A stretch of 64,000 bases of DNA from Neurospora tetraspora. Taxonomy: Eukaryota > Ascomycota > Sordariomycetes > Sordariales > Sordariaceae. The translations under genes and the position numbers were made by a program. The notes below the pieces were generated by a model. It saw only the letters and a program-made list of their open reading frames with translations, had not been told where the DNA came from and did not search any database. The number at the start of each line of letters is the position of its first letter. The stretch's first letter is position 1. This document shows, in pieces, positions 1 to 9,691 of the stretch. The stretch is from positions 1,893,001 through 1,957,000 of the forward strand of contig NW_026944385.1 in NCBI RefSeq assembly GCF_033439725.1, in the 5' to 3' direction.

Positions 1-421
1 AGCTGTGATGATGGAATGAAGAAAGTGAGGTTGACAAAGAAGAAGTTGTAGTAGTGAGAGGGGTGTGCGTTCATCCAAGCTTGTAGATGCAGTTGCTGAG
101 GAAGTGAGAGAAAGTTGGGTGACCAAACCGTAGACTACGTTGATTTTTGAAGACTGGTTGACGTTGTTCAGTTCAGAAAGTGAGAGTGTTTGGAAGTTGG
201 AGTGGGAAAAGGTAAAGGTTGAAGGTGAAAGTGATGATGGTTGAGGAAAACGAAGAGGAAGAGGAAAGGATGTGCCCCGCCAAGGTGAAATAAATACAGT
301 GTGGAGTGTGCGCGCGTTGCCGTGGTGACTTGTTCTACAGTAAAGAGCCCCTCATTGCCCGTCGAAAGGGATATTTTCCGTGTGTCATGCAAGGATACCG
401 CTGGATACAGCTGCCGGTCAC
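1..421 (-). promoter_or_regulatory. possible promoter and 5' leader of a minus-strand gene beyond the left edge
   Basis: Read on the minus strand, this stretch is a long pyrimidine-rich tract with many CTTC/CTCA runs and little coding character. A TATTTATT-like box lies near 288-296. This is the usual look of a fungal promoter plus 5' UTR. Its start codon would be left of base 1. The short open frame at 168-392 has no recognisable domain, and I do not call it a gene. The retroelement starts at 422, just upstream of this putative promoter. This is inference from composition only. Confidence 0.25.
417..421. repeat. target-site duplication GTCAC, left
   Basis: These five bases directly before the left LTR are repeated exactly at 5965-5969, directly after the right LTR. 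That is the signature of an integrase-mediated insertion. Confidence 0.85.
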
Positions 422-587
422 TGTGATATTACTGGTCATGATCGATATGGGTTCAACGTGGCTTGATTGTGTGTGTGTGTAAGACTGGCTCTATAGACTT
501 GAAGCTCTAATATCTGGGTAAAAATCCCGTATATCCTAGTCCAATTGGGTACGTACACGCTCAGTAAATCCCCTAGCTTCTAATACA
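422..587 (-). repeat. LTR, left copy
   Basis: This 166-bp terminal repeat matches 5801-5964 and the solo copy at 42256-42420. It begins TGTGATATTACTGG and ends with CA. Relative to the element's minus-strand direction it is the 3' LTR. A polypurine tract (AAGGGAG on the minus strand, 588-594) abuts it. Confidence 0.9.
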
Positions 588-3500
588 CTCCCTTAAATTT
601 AATACATAAACTACGTCAGATCTATCCAGAAATGCCCTAAAATACCCTAAAATCCTTCTAAAACTAGTTAGAAATAATACTATTCCCAAATTGCTTCCTC
701 GTTATAGTAGCTTTTAAGCCGTTACTCGTAAAAGTTTTACCCTACTATACTTACTATTATATTTACCAATTCGTTACCCGAATCCTCCTTTATAGAGTCC
801 TCTATACCCTTCGGGCAGCCTATAGCAATATTTCTACTACTAAATTCTCGTAATTGAATTTATAACCATTATAATTCTTTAAGCCCTAATTACTCTATAG
901 ACTTCAAATATACTATAGGAAGGAGGCTCTTAATAAAGCTATTTACAATCTACTCCTTAATCAGTACGAAAACTACATCTACTAATTTCCTCTCTTACGC
1001 TTACTTTAATTAATATTATATATGTTGATATATTTAAATTTAGTTACGAGCCGAATTCCCTCCTTTATAATAAATTATATTATTTATTTATTATTATAAT
1101 CTATAGGCGTAGCCTTTTAATTTTCGAACCTTAGAATAAATTCGTTAAAGAGACAGCGAATATAAATAGCCTCCTTAGCTCCTTAATTAAAGGATAATAA
1201 TTTGGCTTCTATAAATAAAGTTATAACTATATTTTATTTATTAGCTCGCTAATCGATTATAGCGCGTAAGAATTTGAATATAAACGCTTATAAATTCTTT
1301 TAATTAAGAAAATTATTTATAAATAAGGAATTAATTATAACATAAGAATCCTAGCGGTCTTTACTATTTAGTTGAATGGTATAATTTTAAATTGTAAGAA
1401 AGTAAAATAATATTCGATTTATAATTATATAATATATTAGATTAAGATTTGAATTAAATCGAATAAATTTAAAGATTAGAAAAACTACATCTAATCGCAA
1501 CATAATAATAATATAGAGAATTAAACCGATTTTAATTTAATACATATAAATTTCATACGGGGCTACATTATTTTAATAAAATAAGAATTCTTCTTTAACT
1601 ATAAGCATAAAAAATAATTTTTTAATACGTTTAACCTTCTCCGCGATCTTTTAAATATAATTGCGTTATAATAACTAAATTAGTCTCTTCTTTCAATTTC
1701 AAATAATTTCGATACCTAAAAACTATTTTAGTAACTTTCTACCCATTAATTAATACTTCCTCTCTATAGCGGCTACTACTTCCTTAATTATAGCTATCTC
1801 TTTATTTTTATACCTATAAATAATAACAATATCGTCGACGTAGAAGAAGAAGAATATATTATCTTTAATTTAAAATATTAGATTCTATAAGGAGAGGGTT
1901 TATACTTATAATTACAAAAGTTTTAATAAATTCTTATTATTAAAAGAGGGGAAATTTCCGTAAATTACATAGCGTACGTAGTAATTAAAATAATTAACCT
2001 TTCCTAATATATTTAGAGTGAACTTTTATAAATATTATTTTATCGAATATAATATTAATAAAAGTATTCTTTACATTATATTAAATTAAATTAAAATTAA
2101 AGTAAACGGCTATAATTATTAGGATATAAAACGACCTAATTACTAGAGTCATTATATATATTTTACGTACGCTATCTTTAAATTACTAATCCCTACGTAC
2201 AATTAAACGTACTTTATACCTAAAAAACTGGCCATTTTAATTGAATTTATAAATATATACCTATATCGAACCGAATATTTCGTTATTTCCTACTTCTTCG
2301 ATATTAATTTATTTCTAAGACTTCTTATCCTTATACTTATTTAGGTATTCTTTCTCTATAGCTTTAAAGAATTCCCTAAAAGAATAAAAATTAAAATTAC
2401 TGTAATACTTTAGAAGAGGTAGAAAATTAGTTTAATAGAGGGTCTTTAACGTATCCTTTACTTTATAGCAATTAATAATATCTTTTATTATTTTTAATTT
2501 AGAATTATAGCCGGGATTAATATCGATACCCTCCTCTTTTATTTATTCTAGGAAGGTTTAATCTACGATTTTATCTCCTTAGAGGCCTATAGGTCGATTA
2601 CGCTTTATAAATAAGAACGACGCAGCCTAATAAAAGTATTAATTTATAGTTAGCTATAATTCTTTATTGGAACGAAAGAGGTCAGTTATTAGAAATACAA
2701 TTAGATTATTAGGAGGTATAGGGAAATAGCTTTCTTTTTTATTCTTTGAATTTAAGATTATATTTTAAAAATCCAACGGCGATTGTACGAGTAGTAATAA
2801 TAAAGGTTTTAGAGACTTTTACAATATTTCTAAATTTAATAATATCTTTAATATTTATAGGACTTCTAAAAATTTAAATTACATTTATATTTTTAGAAAC
2901 TTTAATTCTTCCTCTTCTTTTAATATATTTTCAGTTTCGGTAAAAAAGTTTTAAATAATAGGGTTAATAATTTTATTACCTATAATAGATATAGCTTCAA
3001 CCTATAGGACGTTTACTTACACAATATTCATTTAATAAAAGTCTTTTAATCATATAATTAGTTTTTTAAGGGAGATATTAAAAGTATTATAAATTTCTTT
3101 AACGTTACTACTAAAGAAGACTTCGTTTTTATTAAATACGACGTTTCGTATTATAATAATAGAATTAGTATTTAATTAAATGGCCGATTTAAATACAATG
3201 TTCAAATTTTATTAATTTATTTTATTCTTTTATAATTTTTATTATAAAAATAAAGGTTTTATAATTATATACTTTAAGATATACAATAGTAAGGGAGGGG
3301 TTTAATAAAGGAATAATACCGTTTTTAAATTAGTAGTACATTTCGAATTGATTTTAAGGAGATTTCTAATAATATTCCGCCTTAGGGGTTAAATTGTATA
3401 AATATATAGTTACTTTAATAATTTTTTTTTATAATTCGTAAGGAAGATTTATACTTAATTGTATTATTATACCTTTCATTTTAATTATACCCCCTAAATA

Positions 3501-5800
3501 CTCTACGCTACCGTTTTAAATTTGTATATAAAGTACTAAAGGCTCAATATTAATTCTCTTTGCTATAAATTAAGTAATAATTTTTTTGCTACTAATTATT
3601 TCATTATTATATTCGATTACCCGAAGTACGATTTAGTATTAAATCTATAGCCCTATATAGAGGGATTCTAAATACGTAACAATAAATTCGGCTTCTCTAT
3701 TACCTAAATAATATACTTAAACGAATTTAAATTACCAATCTACGACCATTATTAAACTTGAGTATTTCCAGCTCTTTACCTTTACCTCCTTATAAAAGAA
3801 GAAATCGACGGTTAATTATAATTTAGGGCCTTTTAAGTAATTACGAGCTTTTTTATGCAATTAGCACTTTAATTTAATTTTAATATATAGTTTATAATAT
3901 ATTATATCCGGTCTTTTAAATTGTATATTATACTTTTACTCTATTAACTTAATTAAAGTCTTAGGTCTTAAGTAATTAAATCGAAAATATTAGCGAAGGG
4001 GCTTACCCTTTTAAGGTTTCCGTTCAATATAATTTATATATTATATAATAATAAAAATTTCGTTGATACTATTCTATAGAAGGATATACTTTAAAATAAA
4101 TTATTTATATTTAGAAAGGATATAATAAATAAGGGAGTTTATAAGGCGGGAATATAGGTAATTATTCTTATAGTCCTAATAGATTTGTTTATCTTCGAAT
4201 TATTTTAAGGAAACGAAATTATAAGTTATACCAGGTACTAGAATAACGTTAGGGAATTAAAACTCTCTATTTCCGTTATCGTCTTAAATTATAATTATAA
4301 TAGTACTATACCCCTTTATAGGAATCCGCTTATTTACCGCCTATATATATTTACTAATATTTAAAGGGGTAAAGTCTTTAAAGCGATTAATTTTATTAAA
4401 AATATATATTATTATATTTAAATTAAGGATTATAAAGTCTTTTAATAGGTATACAACGCTATATTTCATTATAAATATTAAGAAACTACTCTTACTTACC
4501 CGACGATTATAGAATTAATTATTTTAATCCTTATTATTCTACTACATTCGTAAACAATTAACGGCCTCTTTAAGTATCTTATTCTTCTTTAAATTAGCGA
4601 ACGCACGCTTTTTAATAATATGATTTTTAATTTAGCCTTTATAAACTAATTATAACTTAGCGTAATAATACTTATTTAAATTATAATTTAATTACTTATA
4701 GAATTTATATAAGGATTATCGTAGTCGTTTATTCGCTAATAGGGACAAAAAGGAAATATATTTATTCTTATTAATATTCTTTCTAAATTTACCATTTTTA
4801 TTTATAGCCTCTCTTTATCACTTTACCTCCAGGCTAAAATTTTATTCGTTATTAGGAGCGTCCTCCTTAGCAGGCTTATTACTTAATATAATTACGAATA
4901 TAATACCCTTAAATAAGGGGGCGCGACCCTTTTCTTAAATAATACTTACTATTACTACTTTACGAAAATCCTTAGTTATAATACGGAAAGAGATTTTAAA
5001 ATTGAAATTTCTTTCAATCTCCTTATTATATTAGAATTAGTAATTATTTACCTAAGCGGTATAAGGACTTGACTTTATAACTATATAGAACTTTAGGAAC
5101 TATAGGTCTAATTTATTTACTCTAACAATTCCTTTAATAATATAAAGGGCTATAGCCGATTCCTAATAAAAGGTTTAATTATGCTAATTACAATTAACTC
5201 TACTAAAGGGTTTAAAAATATTAATAAATTTAATCCGGGCAAGCTTTTTTACCTTATAATTATTAAAAGCAATAAACTTACTAAAATTATCGTACCATTC
5301 GTATAGACTAATACATTTAATAAAATTAATCTCCTAATAATTATTTCTAACAATTTTAAACATCTAGCGACTTAGCGTAGTCTTTTTAATACTTAAATTA
5401 AAAAAAGTCTTAACCTCTATACGCTAATTTAACTTCTCAATTATATAATTACAATAGTCGCATTTATAATAGAAGCTATAAAATTTAATGGTAGTAAATA
5501 AGGTAACCTCCTTATCCTTTTTAACTTTCTTAATTTTTTTAGCAGGAACTTCCCCCTAGTAATTAGCAATATTAGGTTCTATTAGCTTAATTAGCTAGGA
5601 TATATAATTATCGGGATTAATATACTTCTAGAAATTAAAATCTTAGGCTATAGAAATAAAAGTATTCTCCTAAGCCGGCTAATCCTTAGGGCTATTAAAA
5701 GTAACACTATTAATTTTGGTCGTAGATATTAGTAGTAGTCGTTTTATCAGTTGTTATTGCTAGCGATGGCTTCAATAGTCAAATCGATAAGACTCTTAAT

Positions 5801-5964
5801 TGTAATATTACTAGTAATAATCGATATAGGTTCAACGTGGCTTGATTAGGTGTGTGTGTAAGACTGGCTCTGCAGACTCGAAGCTCTGGCATCTGGGTAA
5901 AAATCCCGCATATCCCAGTCCAGCTAGGCACGTACACGCCCAGTAGATCCCCTGGCCTCTGACA
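5801..5964 (-). repeat. LTR, right copy
   Basis: This is the partner of the left LTR. Its outer (right) half is close to the solo LTR at 42.3 kb, while the inner edge is as AT-shifted as the element body. It is the 5' LTR in the element's own orientation. Confidence 0.9.
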
Positions 5965-5969
5965 GTCAC
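5965..5969. repeat. target-site duplication GTCAC, right
   Basis: Exact copy of 417-421 immediately outside the right LTR. Confidence 0.85.
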
Positions 5970-6644
5970 TCCTCTCCAGGTGGCCCCCGCTCACATGACA
6001 CGGTCCACTTTCAACGTCAACTGAACTTCCTTCCTCTTTCCTGCGTCATTCTCTTGAGCAAACATCGCAAAAACATCGGACGGTTTCACTCTTGTGCCTC
6101 AATAGGCCTTTGACTGCATTTTCAATGTTTCTGAGTATCGGAAAGCTTTCGAAATGCCAAAATCCTCTGGCAGCGATAAGAGTGAGCGAGGATCCACCCA
6201 GATGAGCTGATTCGACTGATTTGGACATGGAGTTGTCCCGATTGACAACTCTTTGGCTGAAATGACTGGTCAAGAAAGATTCCGAATCCCCTGTCGATTG
6301 GTACAGCTACCCGCCACGTATCGCGGCGATGGAGCGTTTGCATGCAGGTTAGCAGGGTCTGGAAGTTTTACTTTTGGGCTTCAAGGGAATCCGTTCGATG
6401 GACGACGGCTGATGGCAGAAAATGTGAGTTTTGGCATGACTTCCGTCCACAACCCCTCGTTGCCGGCTTCTTCTTCTTTCTCTCAGTTCGCCTGTGGTTG
6501 ACTGACGAAAACAAAAGCTCGAAAAGCGCCTGGACGGTGTATACGAACCCAACATTCTCGAGTCTTCGGTCTTCTCCCAAAGACAGACCACAAAGGCCAC
6601 TGCCCAATGCTCTCTGAAGAAACATAAAACACCCACTGGTCGTC
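5970..6644. other. intergenic stretch, no supported gene
   Basis: Base composition returns to normal immediately outside the LTR. Several short frames overlap on both strands at 6.05-6.64 kb, but none shows a domain or a splice structure I trust. It probably holds the promoter of the gene starting at 6645. Confidence 0.4.
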
Positions 6645-8876
6645 ATGTTTGGACTGGAATCTTCAGGCTCTGCGGCCGAGCCTTCGCGCCCTGCTTCGCT
6701 GTTCCGCACTCGCACACAACACTCGACCCGCTCACACCAGTCCATCTTCAAGGAGGAATTCAACTCGGACCTGTCACTGCCACTTTCGCATCATCACGGC
6801 CACCATCGTCAAGTCCCTTATCATCATCAGAACGGCAGCATCTACAGCAACTACAAACCTGTCACAGGTGCCAAACCCTACCGCCCCTCCACAGATACTG
6901 GTGGTAGCACACTGGATAACGATCGAGAACGAGAACGGGCTGGGGATCCGGAGCAGGAGGCAATGGCCACCCCAACAGCCAGAGAGGTTCGTCGCCTCGC
7001 GTCGCATCACGACTTTATCTACGACACAAGCTCGAAATCACGACGACTTGGGTGGTGGGCCTTTGTAGGCAGACACCTCTCTCTTCCAGCAGCATTCCTT
7101 GCAGGTATCATCTTTGTCATTGTCGCCATTGTCTTCACCACTGTCACAAGCAAACGACCGCTAGAGTGCCCAGACTGGGCAGAAGATTGTCGCACAATCG
7201 ACCGATGGACGGCCGAACACCTGCCAACTGTTCAGGGTATCATCACTCTCGTCTACATCACTGGGCTGGGGGCACTTGCCTATGTGGCCCTCGCGCTATG
7301 TGAGGCCGCGGTATGGCCGCTGGTGGTCAAGCAGACCATGACAATGAGGGGTCTGGAGGCATACCTGGCGACGACACGGGGGTCTATTCTAGCTGCTCCG
7401 AGGGCCTTGAAAGAAGTCAAGACTGTTGCCATGGGAGTGATGCTCGTTAGTGCGGTAGCAGCAATTCTGACACCGCTCGCTGGAATCCCGTTGGTTGGGC
7501 AGGCGTATACATCGACGTCGAGGGAGGTCGAACTCAAGAGCAACTACACGCCTGGCGGTGGGCTCGCAGAGTCATTCATGCAAACCGAAGCACCGAGTTT
7601 TGCCAACATGGGCGTCCTAACTACGTACAACTCGTGGGCCATGGACCCAGCTTCGGAACCTCTGCCAGAATACCGGAATTGGTATGTTGATCGGGAGGTG
7701 CTCGGCACGAAGGGAAACTTCTCTGCTCGGGCCGTCAAACTGCAAACAACTGTATCGTGCAGCCCACGCACAGTCGAACAGCTTGTCCGAAGTGGGAAGC
7801 CGTTGAACGCCTTTCCTACCAACTGGACCCGCACAAACATCAGCTCTCTAAGGGGCGAGAAACGTACTCCAGCAGAGGTCTACGTGCGCCCGTATCCCCA
7901 GTTGACGCTTTGGGCCGACAATTTCACCTTTGAGGCATCCCATCGAACCAAGGCGACTCTTGTTTTTGCCGCTCTCAACGGAACCATCGAAGGCGGCAAG
8001 CAGTCCTCCATTGCGCTCGGCACCATGAACAGTGTCTCAGCGATAGCTTGCGAGGTCGTCGTAGCGGCTACAGACGATATCATCACCGTCGGCAACCCGT
8101 TGATCCACTCGGATAACACGACGCTCCCGACCCTTTCGTCGCTCGAAACCCTCCAAACCAACACTTCCAGCCCCTCAACCGCCCTCAACGAACTTCTCCT
8201 CTGGTTTGCCGTTGCACCCATCCTCTCCGCTCCGAGTGTATCAGGTGTCCAGCCAATGTTCTCCAACTCCACCTCCACCAACCGCGCCGTAGCCTACACC
8301 GGTCAGACTTCCCAGCGTAATACCTGGACGGTCGATGGGATCGAGTCCTTCATCCACCGTTCCATTGGTGCCCTTCTACAATCCAGCACTGCGTCTCAGT
8401 CCGGATCCACCGAGAACACCACACTTTTTACCTCCACTTACCCCCTCCAGTTCCTCTCCCGGTCGCGCGCCCTCCTCCTCCTCTTGCTGCCTCTCCTCTT
8501 GGTTACTGTCATCATCCTTCTCTCGTTCTATCTGAGCCACACCCACTCCCGCGAGTCCATCCCCGTCCTCCGTCTAGGCGGGCTGTGCGAGCTGCTCAAG
8601 AGTTCTCAAACACCTTGGCTGCGCGAACAGGCCGGAACGGATGCAGCAAAGACGTACCTGCCTAGCGACCTAGGTGCGGTTATTGTCAAGTTTGGAGTAG
8701 TTGGCAAGGAAGGAGCCGAAATGGTTGGACTGGGAGACGGAAATGGAGGAAAGGTTGGTGCGTTTGTGAGGGAGGTCCCTCGAAGAGTACAGCCGCTGGA
8801 CAAGGGGAAGGAGAGTGATGAGAGTCAGAAGAGAGGAACATCGGGGGAGACCGTAGAGATGGGCGTCATTGCTTGA
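6645..8876 (+). CDS. unrecognised multi-pass membrane glycoprotein, 743 aa
   Basis: This is a single open frame with no intron needed. The N-terminal ~135 residues are hydrophilic (His, Ser, Arg rich) and probably cytosolic. Hydrophobic segments follow at about 145-168, 195-228 and 260-285. A ~320-residue region (290-610) then carries at least nine N-x-S/T sequons, so it is probably luminal or extracellular. A Leu-rich membrane segment at ~609-631 leads to a ~110-residue polar tail. This topology (short soluble start, three early membrane spans, glycosylated ectodomain, one late span) recurs among fungal plasma-membrane or vacuolar proteins of unknown function. I do not recognise a catalytic motif. 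The ATG at 6645 is the first in the frame. The gene lies 0.7 kb from the retroelement but shows no AT shift. Confidence 0.75.
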   Translation: MFGLESSGSAAEPSRPASLFRTRTQHSTRSHQSIFKEEFNSDLSLPLSHHHGHHRQVPYHHQNGSIYSNYKPVTGAKPYRPSTDTGGSTLDNDRERERAGDPEQEAMATPTAREVRRLASHHDFIYDTSSKSRRLGWWAFVGRHLSLPAAFLAGIIFVIVAIVFTTVTSKRPLECPDWAEDCRTIDRWTAEHLPTVQGIITLVYITGLGALAYVALALCEAAVWPLVVKQTMTMRGLEAYLATTRGSILAAPRALKEVKTVAMGVMLVSAVAAILTPLAGIPLVGQAYTSTSREVELKSNYTPGGGLAESFMQTEAPSFANMGVLTTYNSWAMDPASEPLPEYRNWYVDREVLGTKGNFSARAVKLQTTVSCSPRTVEQLVRSGKPLNAFPTNWTRTNISSLRGEKRTPAEVYVRPYPQLTLWADNFTFEASHRTKATLVFAALNGTIEGGKQSSIALGTMNSVSAIACEVVVAATDDIITVGNPLIHSDNTTLPTLSSLETLQTNTSSPSTALNELLLWFAVAPILSAPSVSGVQPMFSNSTSTNRAVAYTGQTSQRNTWTVDGIESFIHRSIGALLQSSTASQSGSTENTTLFTSTYPLQFLSRSRALLLLLLPLLLVTVIILLSFYLSHTHSRESIPVLRLGGLCELLKSSQTPWLREQAGTDAAKTYLPSDLGAVIVKFGVVGKEGAEMVGLGDGNGGKVGAFVREVPRRVQPLDKGKESDESQKRGTSGETVEMGVIA

Positions 8877-9691
8877 GTTCACTGAGGCTGACAAGGACTT
8901 TCTTTGGTCGAACATTTGGGAGGAAAAGGGAGAGGCTGTTCGCGGAATGACGATTTAACGACGATATGAGTTATGAACATGATTTTAACGACTTTCTGGC
9001 TGCATATTTTGCATATGAGAAAAATATCGATAGGGCCTGGAGCTCAGGGAAGACGCTGGCGCACGCAGTTACGATGATGCCATCCGGTTGCAGGTTCAAC
9101 CGTTGTGAGGAGTGGTTGACACTTTAGAGGCAGATAGCAAGACATCAGAGGAACGCGGTAGACGGTCATACAAGCTGATAACGGCATCTTATTTTGTTCT
9201 TGTTTCTCATCTATGTTCATCAACTTGCCGTAGAAGAGAGAAGGCGTTGAACGAAGATAACGGCGGACGTTGAAAGTCTCGGAACACTTACCGCATTTGG
9301 CACCTACCGCCAAGCTGGGACGTCACGCCATTGCAACCAGCTTTCATGGCTTCCGTCACTGAAGACATCGCCCGTCCCACTCTCCGCACTATCGAATTTG
9401 TGGCGCAAGCAGTGCAGCGATCATCGACAAGAACCATTGGCTCCAGGGAGCGGCTGAACTCCGATTGTGTTTCAATATGCCTTACCCAGCGCTTCACTGG
9501 GTCTCAAAGCCCCATGGCGCTGCAGCCGAGAGCCGGAGAGGTGGTGTAATCTATCTGTTTGGGTCTATAAAGATGACAATCCTGTTCACAACTTCACAGC
9601 AGTCTTTGACATCGCAGGGCCAGAACGGATCCTACCTGTTTGGCCATACCGGTAATCACCTCCGTGTTTCGCTCTCCCAACCACACCGATC
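8877..9691. other. intergenic stretch with a possible 5' extension of the next gene
   Basis: Most of this shows nothing. From 9467 to 9652 there is an open stretch in the same frame as the 9692 gene, ending in a sequence with protein-like character (VYKDDNPVHNF, then ILPVWPYR) and followed by GTAATC, which could be a donor site. A single in-frame TAA (9653-9655) separates it from the downstream ATG. I could not find an acceptor that keeps frame, so the join is unproven. Either the real gene starts upstream, or an older 5' exon has been lost. Confidence 0.3.

Larger units (their letters stand above)
422..5964 (-). mobile_element. decayed Ty1/copia-type LTR retrotransposon, full length, RIP-like decay
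   Basis: Two related LTRs (422-587 and 5801-5964, TG...CA ends) bound an extremely AT-rich interior. The 5-bp duplication GTCAC flanks the unit (417-421 and 5965-5969). A purine-rich tract next to the LTR at 588-594, read on the minus strand, sets the orientation. A Copia-style reverse-transcriptase motif (YVDD) is still legible on the minus strand near 1838-1850. A zinc-knuckle-like relic near 5.45 kb marks the gag end, so the order gag to RT fits copia. No long open frame survives. The element is broken beyond counting, with the C-to-T/G-to-A and TpA-rich look of RIP. LTR divergence cannot date it, because RIP rather than time made most changes. It inserted as a whole, and its ends are sharp. 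Confidence 0.9.

Noticed and set aside
588-5800. Possible genes in the AT-rich interior
   Set aside because: No frame of useful length is open; the interior is the decayed retroelement.
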